Source: Sanyastnella coralliicola
GTDB taxonomy: Bacteria; Bacteroidota; Bacteroidia; Flavobacteriales_D; Sanyastnellaceae
Direction: 5' to 3'
Assembly: GCF_030845195.1 (NCBI RefSeq)
Contig: NZ_CP132543.1
Location: forward strand, 3,117,501-3,181,500
DNA length: 64,000 nucleotides
Shown one piece after another: positions 25,012-32,840 of the stretch. The position numbers and the translations under genes are program-made. The number at the start of each line of letters is the position of its first letter. The stretch's first letter is position 1. The notes below the pieces were generated by a model. It was given only the letters and a program-made list of their open reading frames with translations, searched no databases and was not told where the DNA came from.

Positions 25012-25752
25012 ATGTGGTTGATCCAACGCATACTGCTTCTGGTAGTGGTGATCTTTTTCGCTAGCGCGGAATCGTTCGCTCAGTCATCAGAACGCGAGTA
25101 CCTCAGTAGCACCTACGAGCCCGTGTCACACGACTCCATGGCGCAGTACTACCGCACCATTGTTTCCGAAGGCAACGGAGACAAAACCGTGCGCATGTAT
25201 TACATCTCAGGAAAACTGAAGATGCAAGGCACCTATGCCGACAAAGACCTATCCGTGGAAGACGGACAGTTCAGCTATTACTACCGCAACGGACAAATAG
25301 AGTCAGAAGGCTACTACTGCAAAGGACAGAAATGTGGCATCTGGAAACGTTGGGAATGGAACGGTCAATCAAAAGCTGACCGCGTATACCCTGATCCACA
25401 ATCGATCTACAACAACAAAGTCACGGATAAGCCTGCCCAGTTCCCTGGAGGTTATTTAGAACTCGTGACCTTTATTCAAGAGAACACCGTCTACCCAAAA
25501 GAAGCCCTTAAAAAAGACATCTCGGGAACGGTAAAAGTCTCATTCCGCATCGATGAAGGCGGATTGGTACGCGACGTCGCCGTATCTGAAAGCGCACACT
25601 ACTTCCTAGACCAAGCTGCTTTAGAATGCGTTTGGGACATGCCGCTATGGACTCCAGCCGAGCGCAACGAGCAATCCATTGGAAGCAACTTCATCTTACC
25701 TGTGACCTTCGCTATTGTGAATGGAGAAGGGCGTGTAAGAGTGGGGAATTAA
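25012..25752 (+). CDS. Exported protein with MORN_2 repeats and a TonB C-terminal domain
   Basis: A signal peptide (residues 1-24, ending ESFAQ) is followed by MORN-like segments (RMYYISGKLKMQGTY, GQFSYYYRNGQIESEGYY). A TonB C-terminal domain follows (about 145-240: FPGGYLELVTFIQENTVYPKEA, then GTVKVSFRIDEGG and the final FILPVTF). It lacks the N-terminal membrane anchor of a true TonB as well as a Pro-rich stretch, so it is more likely a periplasmic TonB-domain protein than the energy transducer. The signal region carries an exact 13-mer copy (25059-25071). Confidence 0.8.
   Translation: MWLIQRILLLVVVIFFASAESFAQSSEREYLSSTYEPVSHDSMAQYYRTIVSEGNGDKTVRMYYISGKLKMQGTYADKDLSVEDGQFSYYYRNGQIESEGYYCKGQKCGIWKRWEWNGQSKADRVYPDPQSIYNNKVTDKPAQFPGGYLELVTFIQENTVYPKEALKKDISGTVKVSFRIDEGGLVRDVAVSESAHYFLDQAALECVWDMPLWTPAERNEQSIGSNFILPVTFAIVNGEGRVRVGN
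25059..25071 (-). repeat. Iterated 13-mer, copy 4 (reverse orientation)
   Basis: CGCTAGCGCGGAA on the plus strand, the exact reverse complement of TTCCGCGCTAGCG; encodes Ala-Ser-Ala-Glu in the signal region of the TonB-domain protein. Confidence 0.8.
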
Positions 25753-25788
25753 AATCTTCACTTAGGCCATTCTAACCCCTCCAAAGAA

Positions 25789-26982
25789 CTATTCTGGTCT
25801 CGTATCTATCAAGTCTCCTTCCTCAACAAAAAACGGAAGTATAAAAACATCATCAGTTATTTCCATCCACCTATTAACAACTGACTGAAATTGAGTATAT
25901 ACGCTTATAAGACGATCTAAGTGTTCAATCACCGGAGTGTAAATCATAGTTAGTTCGTCATCTTTGACTTGTGCCGAAAACTCACCTCGATCAACAATTA
26001 CAGTACTGGAGTTTTCGAAATCATTTCTGACTAAATGGTAAAGTCTATACTCATAATAGGATTTTACGTTCAAAAAGTGATCGTGTCTAGCTAACCTGTA
26101 TAATTCGCTTCGGTTTTCACTTCGTTCAAACACTTTAACTCTTGAATTGATATTAAGCATCGAATATGATCGTTCGACAAGTGTTTTGAACTCCAAAATC
26201 AAAGAAATAACCTCCCTACTGAACAGACCTGAACTTAACATCAAATCTATCGCCTCTATTAAACCACGAACATGCTCTTTCTGAGATCTGAACAACTGAA
26301 AACCTAAAGATTCACATGACTTCAAACATTCAGTAATTTCACGAACCTCCATGTCCATTAAGTATGAGAATGAATTTGGACCTCCATTAACATCAACACC
26401 CCTCAGAATTCTATATAACCATTCGCCATATCCTAAAAACACCCGATCTATCTTGCCCTTGAAATAGTCATTTACGGGATCATGCCATTCGCTTGACTGC
26501 CTGAACTCACCAATGACACTTGCGATGATGGAACTCACTCTTTCCTTTTCCTCTGATTTCGACTTACCATTTAAACCATACTGTATCACTCTTCTTTGAG
26601 GAATATCAAACGGTAAATCATTCAAGTCACCAAAGTCAGAATTAAACAAACAAACAACCCTCTCCCACCCAAGGGCTCTGACAGCATATCCAGTTTCAAA
26701 CAAAACATTCGGATTAGGAGTTTTCCTTGTACTAGAATGAGGATTTATAATTGACATATCTGCAATAAATATTTTGCAGCTATTAATTTTCCGAAGAATA
26801 GTATTTAGAATCTCAGGACTACCAAGCTGCCCCCTAGTGTCATGATCAAGCTCAATTGGGAACTCACTTTTTGATGACTCTCGAAATCTCCTAATACTTT
26901 TCTCAATACAAGATTTTACAAAGCCACGATTCGAACTATTTGGCAAGTCAGATTGCCATGAATAAAAAATTGTATGACGCAA
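25789..26982 (-). CDS. TIR-like-domain protein, candidate anti-phage effector, probably acquired
   Basis: Residues 1-165 form a TIR-like/nucleotide-handling domain: IFYSWQSDLP at the start, RGQLGSPEI, CKIFIADMSIINP, then NPNVLFETGYA with Glu96 at the position of the catalytic Glu of NAD-cleaving TIR proteins, and LPFDIPQRRVIQY. The remaining about 230 residues are helical with no recognised domain and may sense a trigger. Proteins with this N-terminus occur in prokaryotic immune loci. Here no second component is visible. The start is TTG at 26982; no in-frame ATG fits. The gene is clearly AT-richer than both neighbours, which points to transfer. NADase activity and defence are inferences. Confidence 0.7.
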   Translation of the reverse strand: MRHTIFYSWQSDLPNSSNRGFVKSCIEKSIRRFRESSKSEFPIELDHDTRGQLGSPEILNTILRKINSCKIFIADMSIINPHSSTRKTPNPNVLFETGYAVRALGWERVVCLFNSDFGDLNDLPFDIPQRRVIQYGLNGKSKSEEKERVSSIIASVIGEFRQSSEWHDPVNDYFKGKIDRVFLGYGEWLYRILRGVDVNGGPNSFSYLMDMEVREITECLKSCESLGFQLFRSQKEHVRGLIEAIDLMLSSGLFSREVISLILEFKTLVERSYSMLNINSRVKVFERSENRSELYRLARHDHFLNVKSYYEYRLYHLVRNDFENSSTVIVDRGEFSAQVKDDELTMIYTPVIEHLDRLISVYTQFQSVVNRWMEITDDVFILPFFVEEGDLIDTRPE

Positions 26983-27133
26983 AAGCCTTTGTTTTTTTTA
27001 GTAATCAATTTCATCTAAGTTATAGCATCAAACCAAATGACACTAGCAATAATTGCCCTTTCCACGTTATAATTGATTGGTTTCGGCCACCCAAAATTTT
27101 ACCATTATTGAACACACCTGACTTTATTGAATT
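26983..27133. other. AT-rich spacer upstream of the TIR-like gene
   Basis: This stretch must hold the promoter of the TIR-like gene, but I see no clear TAnnTTTG match on the minus strand. Short open frames here on both strands have no features of real genes. Confidence 0.4.
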
Positions 27134-27156
27134 AAAAAGGAGGACTTTCGCCCTCC
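27134..27156 (-). terminator. Rho-independent terminator of the UspA operon
   Basis: On the minus strand GGAGGGC, loop GAAA, GTCCTCC is followed by TTTTT (complement of 27134-27138). It stands about 60 bp beyond the stop of the second UspA gene. Confidence 0.8.
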
Positions 27157-27217
27157 CCTTCTTGCTATTTGATACATAGGATGAATTGACAGCGCCAGCA
27201 GTCAATTCTCAAATAGA

Positions 27218-28021
27218 TCATCCTTCTGGAATGACCAATACTGGTTTATTGGTATACATGCTTAAAGAGCGACTCACACTCTTGTGGAAGATTCCTTCAA
27301 AGAAGCCGTAATCATGGCGGATCACCGCTAAGAGATCTACCTCATTGTCTTTCATGTAAGCGTCGATCCCTGACACCACATCATCAGCAACGAGCTGAAC
27401 CATCTCCGGCATATCTCCATTAAAAGGAGTTTGCCAAGTATCAGGTACGCCATTCGCTGTGACCGCCTCGCGCTGCACATTCACCGCATGAAACTTCGTG
27501 CGGAACTTGCGAACGATGCGACGCAAGATCATCGCTTGGTCTTCTTTGATATTCTCGAAATCAGTCGCCAACGACACCAAGGCTGGTGTGCTCAACTCCG
27601 TATCCAACGGAACCGCCAATACAGGGATGCGGGCTCCGCGAATGACATTCGATGTATTACTACCGAGAAGCTTTTTCTTTACGTCATCCGCGCCATGTGT
27701 ACCCATGACAATCAAGTCATAGTCTTCGGTGCGCATGATCGTCTTGATCACATCAATCACTCCTCCTTGGTGTACACGTCCGCTGAGTTTGATAGAATCA
27801 TGTAGTTCATCTCTTAAGGTCGCCACAGCTTCGGCCATGCCTTTTTCAGACTCATCGCGAAGTAGGTCATCAATGCTCACTAGCATTCCCGTACCTGTAT
27901 GAGGGACTTGCCATGTGTTGAGCAACACTACTTCTGGAGACTCGTCTCCAAAGAGTAACATAGCATAGCGCAGCGCCACCTTGGCGTTCTCACTAAAATC
28001 TATGGGGATCAATATCTTCAT
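27218..28021 (-). CDS. Universal stress protein, tandem UspA domains (second gene of pair)
   Basis: The ATG at 28021 gives MKILIPIDFSENAKVALRYA, the usual UspA start. The first UspA domain ends with the nucleotide-binding pattern MGTHGADDVKKKLLGSNTSNVI. The second half (about 150-267) is a degenerate UspA domain ending FHKSVSRSLSMYTNKPVLVIPE. Tandem UspA proteins are cytosolic and induced by growth arrest and redox or energy stress. It follows the other usp gene by 19 nt, and the pair shares the TGAC-N4-GTCA site at 28979. Confidence 0.93.
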   Translation of the reverse strand: MKILIPIDFSENAKVALRYAMLLFGDESPEVVLLNTWQVPHTGTGMLVSIDDLLRDESEKGMAEAVATLRDELHDSIKLSGRVHQGGVIDVIKTIMRTEDYDLIVMGTHGADDVKKKLLGSNTSNVIRGARIPVLAVPLDTELSTPALVSLATDFENIKEDQAMILRRIVRKFRTKFHAVNVQREAVTANGVPDTWQTPFNGDMPEMVQLVADDVVSGIDAYMKDNEVDLLAVIRHDYGFFEGIFHKSVSRSLSMYTNKPVLVIPEG

Positions 28022-28040
28022 CGTAGTAAGTAATAGTTCG

Positions 28041-28907
28041 TTACACTGGGAAGATGGCTCCTTTCGCCACCTCTTCTTTTTGCATCTTGACACTCAAGAC
28101 CGGACGGTCACTGTGATTGGTCACGTCTTCTGCCAGGCTCTGACGGAAGAAGTGTGAGAGACCTGTTCTTCCGTGTGTCTCAATACACACGAGGTCAGCA
28201 TCAATCTGAGCGGCGAACTCATGAATTCCCTTCTCCACGATCATTTCGTTGTAGGTATTCATGCTGAAGTTCTGGATGCCTGTATTTTCCACGAAGTCTT
28301 TCATCAACTTCATGCTGTAGTCTGTACTTTCAAAATTGGCTGGTGTAATCACCTTCAACAGGTGCGTCTCAGCCCCAAAGAGATCGATGAATGAGCGCAA
28401 CGCTCTGAATGAACGCGCAGATTCACCGAAGAAGTTCGATGCAAACACCACCTTCTCCACTCGGAAGTCTGGCATACGATCTTTCACGGTCAACACCGGA
28501 CAAGAAGCCGTGCGAACAATCTTCTCTGTGTTTGAGCCTACAAAGAACTCTTTCACTCCGCTCACGCCTTGAGAACCCATGACAATCAGGTCAATCTCAT
28601 GCTCTTTGGCTTTCTCTGAAATCGTCTCGTAAACGCTCTCCCATTGCAATACTTCCGCTACCTCTACCCCTTCAAAGAAAGGCTGGGAGATGAGTTTGTG
28701 GAATTCCTGTTTGGCCCGTTTCAGCATGAAGATGCCTTCAGCTGTATCTGGGGCGTCATCGAAACGATCATTCGTTCCGTAATGCGGAATATCAAGTGCG
28801 TGCAAAAGAAAGACGCGAGCGCCTGTTTGCTTCGCAATACCAGCTGCTACTTCAGCCGCGTAGTACGCGTACTTGGAAAAATCGGTGGGTACAAGAATTC
28901 TTTTCAT
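28041..28907 (-). CDS. Universal stress protein, tandem UspA domains (first gene of pair)
   Basis: MKRILVPTDFSKYAYYAAEVA opens the first UspA domain, which closes with IVMGSQGVSGVKEFFVGSNTEKIV. The second domain closes with CIETHGRTGLSHFFRQSLAEDV. Both halves thus keep the G-2x-G-9x-G-S/T ATP-binding type pattern in recognisable form. It is the first gene of a two-gene operon, preceded by a GAACTTTG -7 box (28926-28933) and a CRP/FNR-type palindrome. It is likely controlled by the CRP-domain response regulator encoded 1.2 kb upstream. Confidence 0.94.
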   Translation of the reverse strand: MKRILVPTDFSKYAYYAAEVAAGIAKQTGARVFLLHALDIPHYGTNDRFDDAPDTAEGIFMLKRAKQEFHKLISQPFFEGVEVAEVLQWESVYETISEKAKEHEIDLIVMGSQGVSGVKEFFVGSNTEKIVRTASCPVLTVKDRMPDFRVEKVVFASNFFGESARSFRALRSFIDLFGAETHLLKVITPANFESTDYSMKLMKDFVENTGIQNFSMNTYNEMIVEKGIHEFAAQIDADLVCIETHGRTGLSHFFRQSLAEDVTNHSDRPVLSVKMQKEEVAKGAIFPV

Positions 28908-28925
28908 AACGGAAAAGTTGGTTTA

Positions 28926-28933
28926 CAAAGTTC
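28926..28933 (-). promoter_or_regulatory. -7 box GAACTTTG of the usp operon
   Basis: One mismatch from TAnnTTTG. Its last G (28926) is 58.5 bp from the centre of the TGAC-N4-GTCA site, the same distance as at the 29962 gene. Confidence 0.5.
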
Positions 28934-28978
28934 GAGGGATAGATGCCGGGACACCATGATGTGCCCCAGTCATCTAAC

Positions 28979-28990
28979 TGACATTTGTCA
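28979..28990. promoter_or_regulatory. CRP/FNR-type palindrome TGACATTTGTCA upstream of usp operon
   Basis: Perfect TGAC-N4-GTCA, extended to CTGAC..GTCAG. It lies between the coiled-coil gene stop (28997) and the usp promoter, about 62 bp upstream of the predicted transcription start, a class I activator position. Confidence 0.75.
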
Positions 28991-28996
28991 GGTTTT

Positions 28997-29401
28997 TTAC
29001 ATCCACTTGCTAAGGAAGCGGTTGAAATCATTCTTCAACTCCTTCCATAACTCTTCAAATCGCTGCATGCGATCCGTGAGCTCAGTGTGGTCTCTGAAAT
29101 AGGTGTGTTCAACCGCCGCAGGGTGGTCTTTCGCGTATTCTACCAACACTTTTTCATGAGCGTTGATGTCGTGACGCAGGGTATCGATCACTTCAATCTC
29201 ACGCAAGAACTGATTCTGAAAGTGCTCTACGTCAGCACGCTCCTCAGGCTTGTTGTTTTTGATACTCACCTCACCAAGGCGGTTGCGGAAGATCTCCAAT
29301 TCTTCTTTGTAGAACTCCAACTCCTTTACCCATGTCTGGTGTTCTTCGTGGAGTTCGTTCATGTAGCGTCTTTCTGCTACGGGAATTTTATCGTGATTCA
29401 T
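28997..29401 (-). CDS. Small coiled-coil protein of the stress block, function unknown
   Basis: The protein has 134 residues, highly charged and helical throughout, with heptad-like hydrophobic spacing (WVKELEFYKEELEIFRNRL, REIEVIDTLRHDINAHEKVL). There is no signal peptide, membrane segment or cysteine. I do not recognise the family. It is the third gene of a tight operon with the two small genes upstream (3 nt and 12 nt gaps), which a CRP/FNR-type site precedes, so a stress-protective or scaffold role is possible but unproven. Confidence 0.7.
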   Translation of the reverse strand: MNHDKIPVAERRYMNELHEEHQTWVKELEFYKEELEIFRNRLGEVSIKNNKPEERADVEHFQNQFLREIEVIDTLRHDINAHEKVLVEYAKDHPAAVEHTYFRDHTELTDRMQRFEELWKELKNDFNRFLSKWM

Positions 29402-29404
29402 TGC

Positions 29405-29752
29405 TTAATAGGTTTCGTTGTTCACTTTTTCTAGACTCCAGCTATCAGTGCGGGTAGTCTCTAACCATAGGTTGCCAGATTTGCGGAAGACCTGGGCATG
29501 CAAACCGTGCTTCTCAAGTTCTGCCTCGAGCTCTGCCACACTCATACTGCCGTCGACCTCTACATTCTCATGTCCTGAGTCGGTCAGCCATTCGGCGAGC
29601 TTACGTGATTCATCCACTTTCTCCGCAGCGGGAGAACCTTCTCCAACCCCATGAGGCTGAGTGAATAGCTGAATGGATAGTCGAGGAAAGAGTTGATTGA
29701 ACTGCTCTCGAAAGTCCCCGATGGTCTGGTCTTTATTCAATGCGAGTTTCAT
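29405..29752 (-). CDS. Small conserved hypothetical protein of the stress block
   Basis: The protein has 115 residues and starts MKLALNKDQTIGDFREQFNQLFPRL. The middle is acidic (KVDESRKLAEWL), then MSVAELEAELEKHGLHAQVFRKSGNLWLETTRTDSWSLEKVN forms an alpha-beta unit. I recognise no named domain. It sits in the middle of a three-gene operon under the TGAC-N4-GTCA site at 30034. No signal peptide is visible, so it is probably cytosolic. Confidence 0.7.
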   Translation of the reverse strand: MKLALNKDQTIGDFREQFNQLFPRLSIQLFTQPHGVGEGSPAAEKVDESRKLAEWLTDSGHENVEVDGSMSVAELEAELEKHGLHAQVFRKSGNLWLETTRTDSWSLEKVNNETY

Positions 29753-29764
29753 ATTGAATCGGTA

Positions 29765-29962
29765 TTATTTTGTTCGAAGGAATCGATACGCCAGCCAAAT
29801 CATACCCACACCGATGACGGGAGCAAGCCAAAAAGCTTGATCGTTTACCCAGTTCGGGATCACTGCACCGAGCATCAACCCGAAACCAACCATGGTGAGT
29901 TTGAGAATGGCGAAGTCGATGACTTCCAATTGTTCGCTATGTCGTTTTAGCCACTTGAGCAT
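29765..29962 (-). CDS. Small two-span membrane protein of the stress block
   Basis: From the ATG at 29962 the protein has 65 residues: a basic N-terminus (MLKWLKRHSEQLE), two hydrophobic segments (about 20-37 and 43-60, FGLMLGAVIPNW and APVIGVGMIWLAYRF) and a basic C-terminus. A TTG at 29983 would add seven residues, but it lies inside the predicted -7 box (CATCTTTG, 29981-29988), so the internal ATG is preferred. It is the first gene of the operon with the two small soluble proteins. Function is unknown. Confidence 0.65.
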   Translation of the reverse strand: MLKWLKRHSEQLEVIDFAILKLTMVGFGLMLGAVIPNWVNDQAFWLAPVIGVGMIWLAYRFLRTK

Positions 29963-29980
29963 CTCTCTTTGTTTCTGTAT

Positions 29981-29988
29981 CAAAGATG
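29981..29988 (-). promoter_or_regulatory. -7 box CATCTTTG of the small-protein operon
   Basis: One mismatch from TAnnTTTG. Its last G (29981) is 58.5 bp from the centre of the palindrome at 30034-30045, identical to the geometry at the usp operon. Confidence 0.5.
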
Positions 29989-30033
29989 CCCCACGACAAG
30001 CGGAACTGCCCTGCGCTACGACAGCCAGGGAGC

Positions 30034-30045
30034 TGACTTCGGTCA
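30034..30045. promoter_or_regulatory. CRP/FNR-type palindrome TGACTTCGGTCA upstream of the small-protein operon
   Basis: TGAC-N4-GTCA, extended perfectly to AGCTGAC..GTCAGCT (30031-30048). It stands between the stop of the CRP-domain response regulator gene and the small membrane protein gene. Confidence 0.75.
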
Positions 30046-30065
30046 GCTTTCTAAATAAGAGGGGA

Positions 30066-31133
30066 TTAGCCTACTGGCTGGCCACAGTATTGGCTCAGTA
30101 CTTCAGGCTTGTTCACGGTGATCGATCTTCCTTGTACGGTAATCGTTCCGTCTTCTTTGAAATCACTCAAGGTCCGGATCAACGACTCTGTAGCCGTACC
30201 CACCATTGACGCTAGATCGTCACGAGAGATGCGAATCATCTCAGCGTTGCCTTCTTTGACGAAGCGGTTATAGAGCTCCAACAAAGCACACGCCGTGCGC
30301 TCGCGAACTGGTGCGTAAGCCAATTGAAGCAAACGAAGTTCTTGCTCGTGAATAGACCCCGCCAACATGCGAATGAAACGCACCGCTACATCACGGTTAC
30401 TTTCAATCAATGTCAAGAAATCAGCACGAGGAATCATCAGCACTTCGGCATTCTCTAATGCAATCGCTGTTTCCTGGTGGTCTTTTCCTTCTAGAATCGA
30501 CATGAATCCGAAATAGTCACCTTGAGCCACGAGTTGAACAACCAACTCCTTCCCATAGTGATCTGTCTTGATAATCTTCGCCTTTCCTTTGCGAAGGAGG
30601 TAGAGGTAATTCGGAAAATCCCCTTCACGGAAGATGACTTCTTTAGCCAAGTAGGTGCGTGACTTTCGATCATTGGAAAGCTCTTCCAAAGCAGCTACCC
30701 CACGTGCATCTGACAAGAAGGCGTCGAAACCTTCTTCTGAGGGATCGTATTCACGTTGAATCGACTCCACTTTTCGCAGGCGACTTTCTACCGCGCTCAA
30801 CAAGTCCATTTCTTCAAATGGTTTGGTCAGATAGTCGTCAGCCCCCATGTTCATCCCCTTACGCACTTCACTAGCTTCCGCTTTAGCGGTCAAGAAAATG
30901 AACGGAATCGCTGCTGTCGAAGGATCTTTACTTAGATAGTACAATACCCCGTACCCATCCAATTCAGGCATCATGATGTCGCAAATGATCAAGTCAGGAG
31001 AAACGCTCTTGGCTTTCTCCACACCTACCTTACCATTCTCTGCAGTCACCACTTCATAGTTCGCCAACTCCAGCATTTCTGCTGTGTTTTCGCGCATGGC
31101 CTCATTGTCTTCGATCAACAGTATCTTTTTCAT
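30066..31133 (-). CDS. Response regulator with CRP/FNR-type output (receiver + cNMP-binding-like + HTH)
   Basis: Residues 1-120 are a receiver domain with phospho-acceptor D52 (LIICDIMMPELDG) and the switch Lys in YLTKPFEEMD. Residues about 160-270 are a cyclic-nucleotide-binding-type fold (EVIFREGDFPNYLYLLRKGKAKI, then GDYFGFMSILEG). The C-terminal crp-type HTH has recognition-helix residues TESLIRTL, in which the Glu and the Arg four residues on match the spacing of the base-contacting pair in CRP/FNR proteins. It is translated from an ATGA overlap with the sensor kinase gene. The four TGAC-N4-GTCA sites nearby are its likely operators, though that is inferred. Confidence 0.92.
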   Translation of the reverse strand: MKKILLIEDNEAMRENTAEMLELANYEVVTAENGKVGVEKAKSVSPDLIICDIMMPELDGYGVLYYLSKDPSTAAIPFIFLTAKAEASEVRKGMNMGADDYLTKPFEEMDLLSAVESRLRKVESIQREYDPSEEGFDAFLSDARGVAALEELSNDRKSRTYLAKEVIFREGDFPNYLYLLRKGKAKIIKTDHYGKELVVQLVAQGDYFGFMSILEGKDHQETAIALENAEVLMIPRADFLTLIESNRDVAVRFIRMLAGSIHEQELRLLQLAYAPVRERTACALLELYNRFVKEGNAEMIRISRDDLASMVGTATESLIRTLSDFKEDGTITVQGRSITVNKPEVLSQYCGQPVG

Positions 31134-32668
31134 AGATCTCTTATAGGAAGGGTTATCGTGAATCGTGTTCCCGAATGCTCTTTACTTTCAAATGTTAGCT
31201 CTCCTGAGAGCAAATCTACGTAGCGTTTTACAATATGCAGCCCCAATCCGGTGCCTTGAATATTTGTCGCGTTGGTTGCTCTGAAAAAGCGAGAGAACAA
31301 GTGCTCCTGCTCTTCCTTTGGAATACCAATCCCTTGATCTTTGACTGACAAAGAGATATGATCTCCTTCACGCTTCAGATCCAACTTGATTTCGCTGTTT
31401 TCTGGAGAGTACTTGATGGCGTTCGATAACAAATTGATGGTCACATTTCGAATTATGTGTTCATCCGTAGTCAAGGTCACCTCATCAATAGAGGCACTCA
31501 CATATTGCCCCGGCTTTTGATGGTTCTCCATTTCTTCTATCACCTCACGCATCAAATGCGATAGATCAACTTCTGCAAATCGCGCTTCGATTCTACCCTC
31601 TTCCAGTTTATCCAATGACAAGAAATCATTCAAAATAGAAGTCAGGTTATGTACTGAACCCTGAATGCGATCCAAGTGCTTTGGCGTTTTATCGAGTTGC
31701 TCGTTTTCTATGTATCTGCGCACTAGCGTGGAACTGGTTAGGACCGTACTCAGCGGTGTGCGGAACTCATGCGAAGCCATACTTACAAAGCGCGATTTCA
31801 ACTCATTCAATTCACGCTCTTTGTGCAGTGCGTTTTTGATATCCTCTTGGGCTTTCTTCTGTTCGGTGATGTTTTGCTCTACCACCAAGACTTGGGTAAT
31901 CTTCCCATGACTATCGGGTAAGCCAACCGCGTTTAACTGGTAACTCTCCGTCTTAGAATCCACCTGAAACGAGGTGTTCTCACCGTGAAAAACAGCGCGT
32001 AACTTCGGTTCAATCATTTCCCGTGCATCTTCTGGAAGCCGGTCTAAGTAGGAAGTCCCCATCAAGTGATCACTGGTCAAGCCGTGACGGAACAACTCTT
32101 GTCCCTCAACAAAGACATATTCCAGATTTTCATCAAACACATTGATCGTACCGTTCGGGAAATTTCGAGCAATAATGCGGTAGAGGTTCTGGCTTTCCTT
32201 CAACTCTTGCGTGCGTTCTTCCACCTTTTCTTCTAGGGACGCGTTCAAGTCTTGAAGTGCAATTTCAGCGCGTTTTCGATCGCTGATATCGGTTACCAAG
32301 GCCATGACCACCAAGTCACCCTCTTCATTTCGCATGTAGTTCAAGCTGATCTCTACCGGAAACTCTTCCCCGTCTTTCTTTACCGCTAACAGATCCATCC
32401 CCTTCCCCATCGAGCGCTTGTGCGGGTTGGCGTGATAGGCGTCGCGATGACCAACGTGTTGCTTGCGAATGCGTTGCGGTACCAATGCTTCGATCTTTTC
32501 TCCGATCAATTCATTGCGTTCGTACCCGAACATATCTTCAAGCTGTTGATTAACGATCAAGATTTCACCTTCACCATTGACCAGCATCAATCCTTCCGCT
32601 GCGGTGTCAAAGAGAAGCTGACCAGCTCCTTCTTTTAAGGTGTCCTTTTTGTCGATATAACGATTCAT
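31130..32668 (-). CDS. Soluble PAS-domain sensor histidine kinase
   Basis: PAS domain 1 spans about 15-130 (LFDTAAEGLMLVNGEGEILIVN), with its PAC end MALVTDISDRKRAE. PAS 2 spans about 160-272 after a coiled linker. HisKA has phospho-accepting His300 in SMASHEFRTPLSTVL and is followed by HATPase_c (NLLSNAIKYS, DQGIGIPKEEQEHLFSRFFRA, GTGLGLHIVKRYV). No signal peptide or membrane span is present, so it probably senses a cytosolic cue such as redox state or a gas. No haem or flavin ligand can be assigned from the sequence. It is the first gene of the operon with the CRP-type regulator. Confidence 0.94.
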   Translation of the reverse strand: MNRYIDKKDTLKEGAGQLLFDTAAEGLMLVNGEGEILIVNQQLEDMFGYERNELIGEKIEALVPQRIRKQHVGHRDAYHANPHKRSMGKGMDLLAVKKDGEEFPVEISLNYMRNEEGDLVVMALVTDISDRKRAEIALQDLNASLEEKVEERTQELKESQNLYRIIARNFPNGTINVFDENLEYVFVEGQELFRHGLTSDHLMGTSYLDRLPEDAREMIEPKLRAVFHGENTSFQVDSKTESYQLNAVGLPDSHGKITQVLVVEQNITEQKKAQEDIKNALHKERELNELKSRFVSMASHEFRTPLSTVLTSSTLVRRYIENEQLDKTPKHLDRIQGSVHNLTSILNDFLSLDKLEEGRIEARFAEVDLSHLMREVIEEMENHQKPGQYVSASIDEVTLTTDEHIIRNVTINLLSNAIKYSPENSEIKLDLKREGDHISLSVKDQGIGIPKEEQEHLFSRFFRATNATNIQGTGLGLHIVKRYVDLLSGELTFESKEHSGTRFTITLPIRDL

Positions 32669-32713
32669 CCTACGGTCTGTATAAGGCTAAGGTAGGAGAT
32701 TTGCGCATTGATT

Positions 32714-32725
32714 TGACTACTGTCA
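32714..32725. promoter_or_regulatory. CRP/FNR-type palindrome TGACTACTGTCA upstream of the PAS kinase
   Basis: Perfect TGAC-N4-GTCA centred about 32 bp upstream of the last base of a weak -7 candidate (TACCTTAG, complement of 32687-32694), so near the -33 region. This fits autoregulation of the kinase-regulator operon. Confidence 0.7.
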
Positions 32726-32840
32726 GGCTAAGTGATTGGCCTTGTGATCACAGCGTATTTCCTCTAAGTTTCTCGCCTCGTTGAGCACAAATTTGAGGTA
32801 CGAATAGCAATTCGTCTGGAACATTCATCACATTGGCAAC

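Noticed and set aside
26940-27205. Two short open frames (79 and 61 codons) upstream of the TIR-like gene as an antitoxin or partner
   Set aside because: They overlap each other on opposite strands in AT-rich spacer, lack domains, and one crosses the usp terminator.
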